Source: Micromonospora sp. CPCC 205371 | Lineage (GTDB): Bacteria; Actinomycetota; Actinomycetes; Mycobacteriales; Micromonosporaceae | Reading direction: 5' to 3' | DNA: 39,965 nt | Assembly: GCF_026130045.1 (NCBI RefSeq) | Contig: NZ_JAIBNX010000056.1 | Coordinates: forward strand, 1 to 39,965 | Shown here: positions 16,683 to 24,125 of the stretch, in pieces | Numbering within the stretch: position 1 is the first letter of the stretch | Layout: each line of letters starts with the position of its first letter | Notes under the pieces: generated by a model | Seen by the model: the letters and a program-made list of their open reading frames with translations, nothing else | The model's database searches: none | What the model was told of the DNA's origin: nothing | Translations under genes and position numbers: made by a program

Positions 16683-17087
16683 ATGATCCGGATCATCCTC
16701 AACCTGCTCTGGCTCATCTTCGGCGGCGGAATCGTGCTGGCCATCGGGTACGGCATCGCGGCCCTTATCTGCTTCATACTGGTGATCACCATTCCGTTCG
16801 GGGTGGCGTCACTGCGGCTCGCGTACTACTCGCTATGGCCGTTCGGTCGTACCCTCGTGCCGAAGCCGGGCGCCGGCGTCGGATCAGGCCTCGCCAACGT
16901 GCTCTGGGTCGTGCTGGCTGGCTGGTGGCTGGCGCTCGCACACATCATCGCCGGCATCGGCTTGTGCCTGACGATCATCGGTATCCCGTTCGGCATCGCC
17001 AACTTCAAGCTCGTGCCAGCCGCGTTCTGGCCCCTTGGGCGGGAGGTCGTCGAGGTCGATGACCTGCGGGTTTCCGCCCGCGCGTGA
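16683..17087 (+). CDS. YccF family inner-membrane protein
   Basis: A 134-residue protein with two copies of the YccF domain. Each has a hydrophobic helix followed by an IPFG turn: ITIPFGVASLRLAYYSLWPFGR and IIGIPFGIANFKLVPAAFWPLGR. About four membrane segments are visible (5-24, 22-44, 72-92, 84-104 region). The biochemical role of the family is unknown. It starts 22 nt after the ribokinase gene and may be co-transcribed with it. Confidence 0.85.
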   Translation: MIRIILNLLWLIFGGGIVLAIGYGIAALICFILVITIPFGVASLRLAYYSLWPFGRTLVPKPGAGVGSGLANVLWVVLAGWWLALAHIIAGIGLCLTIIGIPFGIANFKLVPAAFWPLGREVVEVDDLRVSARA

Positions 17088-17103
17088 CGGGTACCCGATC
17101 CGT

Positions 17104-17301
17104 GTGGACGCGATTCTGGTGGGCGGGCCGCGCGACGGCACCTTCTTCGACCCAGAGGACGCGGCGATCGTGGAGCTCGACATCGACGGCGTACGCCACC
17201 GGTACGTCCTGACCGACCAAGAGCGCCACGGTCACCAGCTCTACGCCTACGACGGCACCGTGACCCCCAACCCCCACCCCGCCGTCCCCAACCCCCCGTA
17301 G
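17104..17301 (+). CDS. Small protein of unknown function
   Basis: About 65 residues; I do not recognise it as a named family. The core DAILVGGPRDGTFFDPEDAAIVELDIDGVRHRYVLT reads as a compact beta-rich domain with good actinobacterial codon use, followed by a Pro/His/Asn tail. The GTG at 17104 starts exactly at the well-formed region. An in-frame ATG at 17059 would overlap the end of the YccF gene. Start uncertain. Confidence 0.55.
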   Translation: MDAILVGGPRDGTFFDPEDAAIVELDIDGVRHRYVLTDQERHGHQLYAYDGTVTPNPHPAVPNPP

Positions 17302-17326
17302 CGCCACGCTGTCGCGCCACGCTGTC
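17301..17326. repeat. Tandem 13-bp duplication
   Basis: GCGCCACGCTGTC occurs twice back to back (17301-17313 and 17314-17326), just after the stop of the small unknown gene and about 30 nt before element R3. It is part of the 328-nt gap 17302-17629, which otherwise holds R3 and the promoter of the next gene. Confidence 0.7.
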
Positions 17327-17357
17327 GCGCCGCGTCCTGGCGGCGCCTCTCTCCCCG

Positions 17358-17438
17358 CCGATCAAGGGCGAATGCACGTGGTTGGATCTCTTTTCCGCGT
17401 GCATTCGCCCTTGATCCATGCAGATCTCCTTGATCGAC
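17358..17438 (+). repeat. 82-bp palindromic element, copy R3
   Basis: A perfect 18-bp stem (17361-17378 with 17398-17415) encloses a 19-nt loop, followed by a 12-nt tail. Terminal repeats are GCCGATCAAGG (17358-17368) and CCTTGATCGAC (17428-17438, one mismatch). The left flank CTCTCCCCGCCG is shared with the matching side of R2, so the conserved unit may extend a few bases outward. Confidence 0.88.
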
Positions 17439-17558
17439 GCCGTCGAGTGAAGGGAGCCGGCCACGCTCCGGTCGTGGCGCGCCGTAACCGCGGCGCCCAT
17501 GCACGCCCATCCCGCCCTGCGCCATCAAGGTCCGCGAAGGAACGCCGCATGAAAGTTT

Positions 17559-17588
17559 TTGCCAAGATGCGGAGTCGGACTGTAGATT
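17559..17588 (+). promoter_or_regulatory. Promoter of the peptidoglycan-binding protein gene
   Basis: TTGCCA (17559-17564) and TAGATT (17583-17588) are separated by 18 nt, a good match to a housekeeping sigma promoter. The predicted start near 17595 gives a leader of about 35 nt, long enough to contain the GGAG site before the ATG at 17630. Confidence 0.55.
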
Positions 17589-17629
17589 CCAGCCATCCGC
17601 GTTGGTGAATGCAGAGAACGGAGCTCTCC

Positions 17630-18472
17630 ATGGGTTGGACGAGAAGACGTGTGCTCGCGCGTGGAGCGGTCACGGCAGCGGCCGTGGGCACGAGCACGGT
17701 GTTCGCCACCGAAGCGCTCGCCCTGCCGGTCGTCGACATGGAGATGGTCCTGCTGGCTTCCCAGGTCGACCCGCCCAAGGCCGACACCGGCCTCACCCCC
17801 GGGGCGAGCAGCCACGTCATCGAGGTGGAGCGGGCGCTCAACGCCAAGGGTCTGCTCACCTCCGGCGCCGTCGACGGGCACTACGGCACCTCGACCATCT
17901 CCGCGTACGCGGCGTGGCAACGCTCCCTCGGCTACACCGGCATCGACGCCAACGGCATACCCGGACCCACCTCGCTGACGTCACTCGGAAGCGGCCGGTT
18001 CACGTTGACCAGGACCGTGTCCACCGGCTCGCGCACCGACACGTACGGCGGCCAGCGGGTCAACACCCGCACCCGCAGCATGCTGGCGGCCGCCGACGCC
18101 ATGCTGTCGTGGAGCCTGGTCCTCTCACAGGGCTCCTACACCTCGGCGAACCCCAGCTCCGCCGGCACCCACGACGGCGGCGGGGTCGTCGACATCTCGG
18201 TGACGAGCATGACCACCACGCAGCGCTGGGAGACGGTGCGAGCCCTGCGCACGGTCGGTTTCGCCGCCTGGCTGCGCAACCCGTCCCAGGGCTCGTGGCC
18301 GTACCACATCCACGCCGTCGCCGTCTCCGACCCGGACCTGGCCTCGGCCGCCCGCAACCAGATCCACGACTACTACTTCGGCAAGAACGGCCTAGCCAAC
18401 CACGCCCCAGACGACACACCGACCGCCTACCGCTCCACCTTCACCTGGTGGGAAAAGCACCTCCGCACATAA
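17630..18472 (+). CDS. Exported peptidoglycan-binding protein with a C-terminal M15-like domain
   Basis: A 280-residue secreted protein. The N-terminus (MGWTRRRVLARG) looks like a twin-arginine signal with a cleavage site around ALA. A PG_binding_1 domain follows (HVIEVERALNAKGLL... DGHYGTSTISAYAAWQRSLGY, about 60-115). The C-terminal part has THDGGGVVDIS and WPYHIHAVAVSDP, giving the spaced H, D and HxH residues of a metallo-carboxypeptidase-like (M15-type) site, but the family match is loose. Start: ATG 17630 with GGAG 6 nt upstream; an earlier in-frame ATG lies at 17609. It is bracketed by element R3 and the R4 remnant. Confidence 0.8.
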   Translation: MGWTRRRVLARGAVTAAAVGTSTVFATEALALPVVDMEMVLLASQVDPPKADTGLTPGASSHVIEVERALNAKGLLTSGAVDGHYGTSTISAYAAWQRSLGYTGIDANGIPGPTSLTSLGSGRFTLTRTVSTGSRTDTYGGQRVNTRTRSMLAAADAMLSWSLVLSQGSYTSANPSSAGTHDGGGVVDISVTSMTTTQRWETVRALRTVGFAAWLRNPSQGSWPYHIHAVAVSDPDLASAARNQIHDYYFGKNGLANHAPDDTPTAYRSTFTWWEKHLRT

Positions 18473-18504
18473 CCCGCCCCGGGCCCTCCGGGCCTCCTCT
18501 GCCC

Positions 18505-18534
18505 GCCGATGATCTCCTTGATCGGCGAGGGCCG
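18505..18534 (+). repeat. Remnant R4 of the 82-bp element (palindrome deleted)
   Basis: GCCGAT (18505-18510) is followed directly by GATCTCCTTGATCGGC and GAGGGCC, which matches the tail and right end of R1 and R3. It reads as an element whose whole internal palindrome was lost, leaving both termini. It lies 32 nt past the stop of the peptidoglycan-binding protein gene. Confidence 0.6.
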
Positions 18535-18608
18535 CGCGAGCCGTCATGCACGCGGCTTCGGCGCCGCAAGGCCCGTCGGCCAGCCGCGCCCAGCACGACT
18601 GACCGTGA

Positions 18609-18638
18609 GTCGCGGCCGGGCGTTGGTCCGGCCGCGAC
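18609..18638 (+). terminator. Hairpin before the DUF1398 gene
   Basis: GTCGCGGCCGG (18609-18619) and CCGGCCGCGAC (18628-18638) form a perfect 11-bp stem with an 8-nt loop, followed by GGCTTT. It may end transcription from the peptidoglycan-binding protein gene. It also overlaps the place where the start of the DUF1398 gene would be expected. Confidence 0.5.
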
Positions 18639-18641
18639 GGC

Positions 18642-19025
18642 TTTACGCTCGAGCAAATCACTGACATTCACGATCGCTTAGGCAACAGCGACACTTTGGG
18701 TGCCTATTTGCGTGCGCTGCGGGACATCGGCATCGAGACCTACGATTCCTACATTACCGACGGGCACTCCGAATACTTCGGTGCGAACGGGCAAGAGCTG
18801 GTCGGCCCGGCGTTCCACGAGACCTTCGCCGTCGCCGAGACCTGCGACAAGGACCGGTTCTTGCAGTACATGCAGCAGGTTGAACAAGGCGGTATCGGTT
18901 ACGAAGAAATGTCCAAGGCCTTGGCTGACAACGGCGTCGAGAAGTGGCGTTTCGACACGAAAGAATTGACCATCACGTACCTCGACAAAGCCGGCAACGT
19001 GTTGCTGAGTGAAAAGCTCGATTGA
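18642..19025 (+). CDS. DUF1398 family protein, 5' end uncertain or truncated
   Basis: The reading frame from FTLEQITDIHDRLGN through IGIETYDSYITDGHSEYFG matches the DUF1398 family (some members are annotated as phage envelope-like proteins). The function is unknown. The conserved N-terminus begins at about 18642, but no ATG, GTG or TTG lies in frame before it up to the stop at 18606. The first usable start in frame is a TTG at 18696, which would remove about 18 conserved residues. GC content is visibly lower than in neighbouring genes, suggesting transfer. Either an unusual start codon is used (ACG at 18645 replaces the expected position) or the 5' end has been lost. Coordinates give the homologous region. 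Confidence 0.6.
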   Translation, partial: FTLEQITDIHDRLGNSDTLGAYLRALRDIGIETYDSYITDGHSEYFGANGQELVGPAFHETFAVAETCDKDRFLQYMQQVEQGGIGYEEMSKALADNGVEKWRFDTKELTITYLDKAGNVLLSEKLD

Positions 19026-19056
19026 CTTAGCGTGGGCGCGCGCCGTCGCGGCGGCG

Positions 19057-19062
19057 TACACT
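19057..19062 (+). promoter_or_regulatory. Putative -10 box for the trpS leader transcript
   Basis: TACACT ends 6 nt before the ATG of the leader peptide at 19069. No Shine-Dalgarno sequence precedes that ATG, so the leader peptide is probably translated from a leaderless transcript. Confidence 0.5.
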
Positions 19063-19068
19063 TTGCTC

Positions 19069-19107
19069 ATGACGCGCGTCGCGTCGACCAAGTGGTGGGC
19101 CGCCTAG
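19069..19107 (+). CDS. Trp attenuator leader peptide
   Basis: A 12-residue open frame, MTRVASTKWWAA, ending in TAG. It has two adjacent TGG codons (19093-19098) directly before attenuator segment 1 (19099-19104). Ribosome stalling at the Trp codons when charged tRNA-Trp is scarce would mask segment 1. This is the arrangement known for the auxiliary trpRS1 gene of Streptomyces coelicolor, which is controlled by ribosome-mediated attenuation. Confidence 0.85.
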   Translation: MTRVASTKWWAA

Positions 19108-19157
19108 CTGGCGGCTCCGACGCATCCTGTTCAACGGCCGCCCGGGAGGCGGCCGTT
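19099..19157 (+). promoter_or_regulatory. Ribosome-mediated transcription attenuator of trpS
   Basis: Four segments are visible. 1: GCCGCC (19099-19104). 2: GGCGGC (19110-19115). 3: AACGGCCGCC (19133-19142). 4: GGCGGCCGTT (19148-19157). 1:2 is a pause hairpin with a 5-nt loop. 3:4 is a perfect 10-bp terminator stem with a 5-nt loop. 2 can instead pair with GCCGCC in segment 3 (19137-19142), which would prevent 3:4. Segment 1 is the Ala-Ala end of the leader peptide. The terminator lacks a T tract. Confidence 0.82.
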
Positions 19158-19213
19158 CGCACGTCAGCAGTGGCCCCCCTTCCCGGCGGAAAGCACACGG
19201 AAGAGGCACTGGC

Positions 19214-20197
19214 ATGGGAACAACACTCTCCCTGGTCGTTCCGAGCGGTCCCCTGACCCTGGGAAACCTGCTGGGAGCGATCCGGAACTGGAGCGGTGAG
19301 CAGCGCGGCCCGGAGACTCTGTACGGTGTCGCGGACCTGCACGCCTTGACCCTCGAACATGATCCGGCGGCGGTCCGCCGCCTGACCATGGAGCAGGTCG
19401 CGCTGCTGATCGCGGCCGGCCTCGACCCGGACCGCTGCACGATCTTCGTACAGAGCCAGGTGCCCCTTCACTGCGAGCTGCACTGGTTGCTGGAGGCCAC
19501 CGCCTACGACGGCGAGCTGCGGCGGATGATCCAGTTCAAGGAGAAGTCGGCCAAGCAGGCGTCGGTGCGGTCGGCGCTGCTGGCGTACCCGGTGCTGATG
19601 GCCGCCGACATCCTGCTCTATGGGGTGGACGCGGTACCCGTTGGCGAGGACCAGCGCCAGCACCTTGAACTGGCGCGCGACCTGGCGATCCGGTTCAACT
19701 CGCGGTACGGGGAGACGTTCGTCGTACCGCGGGCGGTGACGCCAGCGGTCGGCGCTCGCGTCATGGACCTTCAGGACCCGGAAACGAAGATGAGCAAGTC
19801 CGCCGCGCTGGCCGCCCCGGGCGTCATCCGGCTGCTCGACCCGCCCGACGTGGTCAGGCGCAAGATCACACGGGCGACGACCGACAACGGCACGGACGTC
19901 GTCTACGACCCCGCGACCAAGCCCGGCGTCTCCAACCTGCTGAGCATCATCGCCGCCTGCACTGACACCCGGCCCGAGGAGATCGCCACCGGCATCGGCA
20001 GCTACCGCCAACTGAAGGAGTGCTGCGCCGACGCGGTGCTCAGCGTCCTGACGCCGTTGCGGCAGCGCTACGCGACCATCGCCGCGGACCCCGGTTACCT
20101 GGCCGGCGTCCTGCGACACGGCGCCGAACTGGCCGCCAGCCTCGGTTCACCCACCCTGGCCAGGGCGAAGGCCGCCATCGGACTGGTGCCGGCGTGA
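19214..20197 (+). CDS. trpS: Tryptophanyl-tRNA synthetase, auxiliary type
   Basis: Charges tRNA-Trp. 327 residues, the usual TrpRS length. The class I HIGH-equivalent is PSGPLTLGN (10-18), the adenine-binding region includes GEDQRQHLELARD, and KMSKS lies at about 192-196. The start is the ATG at 19214 with GGAAGAGG upstream. The residue before PSG is Val, where most bacterial TrpRS have Gln (IQPSG); this position is reported to influence indolmycin sensitivity. With the Trp-codon attenuator upstream, the gene looks like the inducible, antibiotic-tolerant second TrpRS of streptomycetes, so a housekeeping trpS should exist elsewhere. It ends directly against the convergent kinase gene. Confidence 0.92.
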   Translation: MGTTLSLVVPSGPLTLGNLLGAIRNWSGEQRGPETLYGVADLHALTLEHDPAAVRRLTMEQVALLIAAGLDPDRCTIFVQSQVPLHCELHWLLEATAYDGELRRMIQFKEKSAKQASVRSALLAYPVLMAADILLYGVDAVPVGEDQRQHLELARDLAIRFNSRYGETFVVPRAVTPAVGARVMDLQDPETKMSKSAALAAPGVIRLLDPPDVVRRKITRATTDNGTDVVYDPATKPGVSNLLSIIAACTDTRPEEIATGIGSYRQLKECCADAVLSVLTPLRQRYATIAADPGYLAGVLRHGAELAASLGSPTLARAKAAIGLVPA

Positions 20198-21379
20198 CTA
20201 CGATGTGGCTGCGAGGAAGCCACCGACGAAGGCGTCGCCCAGCCCGATGGTGGTCGGCTCGGCCACGTCGAGACGGAAGCCCGGTATGCAGCGAACGGCC
20301 ACGCCCATCCGCGCTTCCAGGGCCGCGGCGAACTCCACCGACTCCGGCCGCCTGGGCCGGTGCCGCATCAGCTCGTACTGCTCGTCGGTGTAGTCGTCGC
20401 CATGGCCGTACCGCGTGCTGGCCACCACTATGCCCCCGTCGAGCGCGCCCGCGTACCGGCCGGCGTGCTCGCCGAACGCCGCCGCCCAGTACTTGGTGTG
20501 CACCACGAGCGTCGGCACGGGGATGAGCGCCCGCAACGATTCGAGCGCGCCGGCCACCTCGGCCACGGAGAGCAGGTCGACGGTGCGGCCAAGGTACGCC
20601 TGCGTCTCGTCCTCGTTCAGCCCGTACACGTCGATTGCCGGAAGCAGCGCGTCGCGGAGCCGCTGGCTGAGCTCCGGCTCGTGGAATCCGGCATCCTCGT
20701 AGTAGACGACCGCCTCGGCGGGTAATTGCCGCATGTGGCCGATCAATGTGGACAGTCGGCGATCGAGCAGTCGGCCTTGCCGTATCGCGTTGAAGCCCGA
20801 GATGAGAAAGACCCGCGCGGTGCGCAGCAGCTCGCCGAGCTCGGGGCTGAGCAGCATGGACCCGTTCGCCGGATCGTTGACGTAGATCAGCCGGTTCGGA
20901 AACGGCGCGCGGATGTCGATGTCGCCGGCCTCGATCCGCAGGCCTTGGTCGTACTGCACGATCAGGTGGGGGTAGAACGTGTCGCGGTCGTCGCTGCAGA
21001 TGTAGTCGCAGCCGGCCGGCAGCAGCCGCCGCATGACGTCGTTGATGGTGACCAGGTGCAGAGTGGACGGTACGCCGAGGCGGCTCATCTCCTTCGCCGC
21101 GCGCACCGACGTTCCCCCAAGTGTGGTGCGGGTGGGGAAACGCTCCGCGAACGCGCGCAGGCACGCGGAGGAGGCGACGAAGTGCTCGCCCCCTCCGCCT
21201 TTCCTCAGATATGTGAGGATCGAGATGACCAGCTCACGCTCGGTTGTCACCGTGGTCGGTGGGGTCAGCTCGCCGTCGCGGATTCGGTACTCGCCGACGA
21301 GCCGCTCCATGACCGGCGCGGAAAGCTTGAGCTCATAGTCGACGCCTCCACCGAGGCCTAGGACGACGCGGGTGCTCAT
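20198..21379 (-). CDS. ADP-dependent phosphofructokinase/glucokinase family sugar kinase
   Basis: A 393-residue kinase of the ADP-dependent sugar kinase family (ribokinase fold), mostly known from archaea and animals. Seen: GGT-xx-RAA at 88-95, SGFNA at 194-198, the metal-binding-type NEDE at 255-258, and the nucleotide/anion hole with catalytic base GLGD (379-382, Asp382). It is the last gene of the sugar operon and starts 1 nt from the aldolase stop. With an aldolase next door, it most likely phosphorylates a ketose monophosphate or related sugar before cleavage. Whether the phosphoryl donor is ADP is not shown by sequence alone. Confidence 0.8.
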   Translation of the reverse strand: MSTRVVLGLGGGVDYELKLSAPVMERLVGEYRIRDGELTPPTTVTTERELVISILTYLRKGGGGEHFVASSACLRAFAERFPTRTTLGGTSVRAAKEMSRLGVPSTLHLVTINDVMRRLLPAGCDYICSDDRDTFYPHLIVQYDQGLRIEAGDIDIRAPFPNRLIYVNDPANGSMLLSPELGELLRTARVFLISGFNAIRQGRLLDRRLSTLIGHMRQLPAEAVVYYEDAGFHEPELSQRLRDALLPAIDVYGLNEDETQAYLGRTVDLLSVAEVAGALESLRALIPVPTLVVHTKYWAAAFGEHAGRYAGALDGGIVVASTRYGHGDDYTDEQYELMRHRPRRPESVEFAAALEARMGVAVRCIPGFRLDVAEPTTIGLGDAFVGGFLAATS

Positions 21380-21380
21380 G

Positions 21381-22241
21381 TCAGTACAGGGCTGCCTTCC
21401 CGGTCGCCTCGAACAGGTCGATCTTATGGGCGGCGACGGCCTTCATGGCCTCGATGCACGGCGGCTGGATGTTCAGCGGCTCCCGCAGGCCGGTGTCGGC
21501 GAGGACCTCGCGCATCTTAGCGTGGTAGGCCACCTTGATGTCGCTGGAGATGTTGATTTTGTTGATGCCGAGCTTGACCGACTGTGCGATCTCGTCGTCC
21601 GGGTTGCCTGAGCCGCCGTGCAGCACGAGCGGAATCCGCACCGCGTCCTTGATCTCCTTGAGCAGGTCGAGCTTGAGCTCCGGCTTCAGGGTCGCCGGGT
21701 AGAGGCCGTGGTAGGTGCCGATGGCAACGGCGAGGCTGTCGACGCCGGTCCTCCGTACGAAGGTCACCGCGTCCGAGGGGTCGGTGTAGATGATTGCGTC
21801 GGTGCCGGCCTCACCCTCGGCGTCGGCCTTGCCGATGGTGCCCAGCTCCGCCTCGACCGAAAGGCCCACCGCGTGCGCGGTTTCGGTGACCTTACGGGAG
21901 ATCGCGACGTTGTCCTCAAAGGACTGGAGTGACGCGTCGATCATCACCGAGGTGAAGCCGATCTTGATGGCGGTAAGCATCTCCTCGTAGGTCGCGCCGT
22001 GGTCCCAGTGGATCGCGATCGGCACGGACGAGCGGTGGGCCCGCTGCGTCATCGCGGCGATGACGTCGTGCCCGATGTGCTTGACCTCGTCGGGATGGAT
22101 CCCGATGAACAGCGGCGCGTTCTTCTCCTCGCTGATGTCCACGATGCCGTTGAACATCGCGTAGTCGCTGATGTTGAAGGCAGGCACGGCGAAGTTTTTC
22201 TCGTGCGCTACGTCCAGGATCGCCTTGCCGGTCGTCAGCAT
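21381..22241 (-). CDS. Class II ketose-bisphosphate aldolase
   Basis: A zinc-dependent aldolase of 286 residues in the fructose/tagatose-bisphosphate aldolase family, which splits a ketose bisphosphate into dihydroxyacetone phosphate and an aldehyde. Visible: HWDH at 78-81 (catalytic Asp80, zinc His81), EAELG with Glu132, the zinc His178 in TYHGLYP and His208 in LHGGSG, then NINISSD (phosphate binding). The start is the ATG at 22241 with AAGGAG upstream; a longer frame to 22325 would overlap the permease gene. It sits in an operon with a sugar transporter and kinase, so its substrate is probably not ordinary fructose 1,6-bisphosphate. Confidence 0.9.
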   Translation of the reverse strand: MLTTGKAILDVAHEKNFAVPAFNISDYAMFNGIVDISEEKNAPLFIGIHPDEVKHIGHDVIAAMTQRAHRSSVPIAIHWDHGATYEEMLTAIKIGFTSVMIDASLQSFEDNVAISRKVTETAHAVGLSVEAELGTIGKADAEGEAGTDAIIYTDPSDAVTFVRRTGVDSLAVAIGTYHGLYPATLKPELKLDLLKEIKDAVRIPLVLHGGSGNPDDEIAQSVKLGINKINISSDIKVAYHAKMREVLADTGLREPLNIQPPCIEAMKAVAAHKIDLFEATGKAALY

Positions 22242-22290
22242 TGCTGCGTTCTCCTTCTGGGGTTGGTTCCCGCTCGCCAGAGCGGAAATG

Positions 22291-23142
22291 TCATGCCTTG
22301 ACGGCGCCGGAGGTGAGGCCGCCAATGAATCGCCGCTGGAACAGCAGGAACAGGATGAGCACCGGGATGGACCCGAGGATGCTCATGGCCATCATCTGGT
22401 TCCACTCGTAGGAGTGCTGGCCCATCAGGAGCTGGATGCCGATCGGCACGGTGCGCATGTCGTCGGTACGCGTGAGCGTCAGCGCGAACAGGTATTCGTT
22501 CCACGAGATCATGAACGTGTAGACGCCGACGGCGACCATGCCGGGCACCGAGACGGGCACCAGTACCCGCCACAGCGCCGTCCAGCTCGACGCACCGTCG
22601 ACCTTGACGGACTCGTCCAGCTCCTTGGGCAGCGTGTTGAAGTAGGCGGTCATCATGATGATCGCGTACGGCAGCGTGAACACCATGTGCGTGAGGATCA
22701 GCCCGGGATAGGTGTTGTACAGCCCGAGCGTCACGACCAGCCCGAAGTAGGGAATGACGAGCGTGATCGGCGGTACGGCCTGGACGCTGATGATGACGGC
22801 GTTGATGGACTTCTTCAGCGGAAACTCGTAGCGGCTGAACCCGTAGGCGGCCAGGATCGCCACGAGAAGCGTCAGCGCCGTGACCGAGAGCGCGACGACG
22901 TAGCTGTTGAGGAAGAACCGCAGCTGCGCCCCGTCGCTGAGGATCGCGGTGTACGCGTCGAACGAGAAGTTCTTCGTGAACAGCTTCGGCGGCACCGCGA
23001 AGACCTCGCCGTTGGGCTTGAACGACGTCGACAGCATCCACACGACCGGCAGGCCGGCGAAGGCCGCGCCAAGGCACAGGCCGGTGAACACGGCGATCTT
23101 CGCGCCGAGGCGCCGCCTCTTTCTTGTCAGCACGGCGGTCAC
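22291..23142 (-). CDS. Carbohydrate ABC transporter permease (MalG type)
   Basis: A 283-residue inner-membrane permease with six segments. The EAA loop, which contacts the ATPase, is ELDESVKVDGASSWTALWRV followed by LVPVSVPG. The N-terminus is basic (TRKRRRLG). The GTG start overlaps the stop codon of the MalF-type gene (23139-23142). No ATPase gene lies in the operon, so a shared MsiK-like ATPase encoded elsewhere is expected. Confidence 0.92.
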   Translation of the reverse strand: MTAVLTRKRRRLGAKIAVFTGLCLGAAFAGLPVVWMLSTSFKPNGEVFAVPPKLFTKNFSFDAYTAILSDGAQLRFFLNSYVVALSVTALTLLVAILAAYGFSRYEFPLKKSINAVIISVQAVPPITLVIPYFGLVVTLGLYNTYPGLILTHMVFTLPYAIIMMTAYFNTLPKELDESVKVDGASSWTALWRVLVPVSVPGMVAVGVYTFMISWNEYLFALTLTRTDDMRTVPIGIQLLMGQHSYEWNQMMAMSILGSIPVLILFLLFQRRFIGGLTSGAVKA

Positions 23143-24110
23143 CTCTCCTTTTGCAGGCGGACGTAGAAGAACGCGAGCACCATCGTGAGAAGCAGGACGA
23201 TGACCGCCGCGGCCGACGCGGTGGCGAACTCGTAACTGCTGAAGGCTTGCTTGTACGTGTACGTGCTGAGCATCTCCGTGACGTTCAGCGGGCCGCCGCC
23301 TGTCGTCATCCAGATGAGCGCGAACTGCTGCGAGGTCCAGATGAGATCGAGCACGGCCATGCTGATCAGTACCGGCCGCAGCTGCGGGATCGTCACGTTC
23401 CAGAACTGCCGCACGGGGCCGGCGCCGTCGACGGAAGCCGCCTCGTACAGGTCACCCGAGATCCCCTGGAGCCCGGCGAGGATGCTGATCATGAAGAACG
23501 GGAAGCCGGCCCAGATGTTGATGAACGTCAGCGCCCACAGCGCCTTGCCCGGGTCCGAGAGCCAGTTGACGCCCTCCTGCATCCCGCCGAGCGTGGTCAG
23601 CAGGTAGTTGACCACACCGGACGGGTCCAGCATGAGCCGCCAGATGACCGCGATGACGGCGACCGTGAACAGCCAGGGCAGGATGTAGATGATCCGGAAG
23701 ATCGCCTTCGTCCAGCCGCTCAACAGCGAGGTGTTGAGCATCAGCGCGAAACCCAGCCCCAGAACGAGGTGCGCGACCGTGCTCACGGTGATGAAGACGA
23801 AGGTGTTCTTCAGCGCCGCCAGGAAGTCGGGGTCGGTGAGCACAGTGGTGTAGTTGGCGAAGCCGACGAACACCGAGTTCTGCTGGACGATCACGTTGTC
23901 TTTGAACGAGTAGCTGATGACCATCACAATGGGGATGATCATCAGCACGAAGATCAATATCATCGTCGGCGAGAGATAGCCGAACGGGGCACCGCTCTTC
24001 GCCAGGAAACGCCGCGCCCTGCCAGGTGGGGCGGCGCGGGTCTGCGGTGCCACCACAGCCACCGGCGCGGGCGGCGCGGGCGGCGCGTGATCCAGTTTCG
24101 CAGAGTTCAT
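23139..24110 (-). CDS. Carbohydrate ABC transporter permease (MalF type)
   Basis: A 323-residue inner-membrane permease. A Pro/Ala-rich cytoplasmic N-terminus of about 45 residues precedes the first membrane helix (YLSPTMILIFVLMIIPIVMV). The EAA loop is ISGDLYEAASVDGAGPVRQF followed by VTIPQLRP. It pairs with the MalG-type gene through overlapping stop and start codons, forming the membrane channel for the sugar taken up by the binding protein. Confidence 0.92.
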   Translation of the reverse strand: MNSAKLDHAPPAPPAPVAVVAPQTRAAPPGRARRFLAKSGAPFGYLSPTMILIFVLMIIPIVMVISYSFKDNVIVQQNSVFVGFANYTTVLTDPDFLAALKNTFVFITVSTVAHLVLGLGFALMLNTSLLSGWTKAIFRIIYILPWLFTVAVIAVIWRLMLDPSGVVNYLLTTLGGMQEGVNWLSDPGKALWALTFINIWAGFPFFMISILAGLQGISGDLYEAASVDGAGPVRQFWNVTIPQLRPVLISMAVLDLIWTSQQFALIWMTTGGGPLNVTEMLSTYTYKQAFSSYEFATASAAAVIVLLLTMVLAFFYVRLQKER

Positions 24111-24125
24111 CGATGTCTCCTTGTG

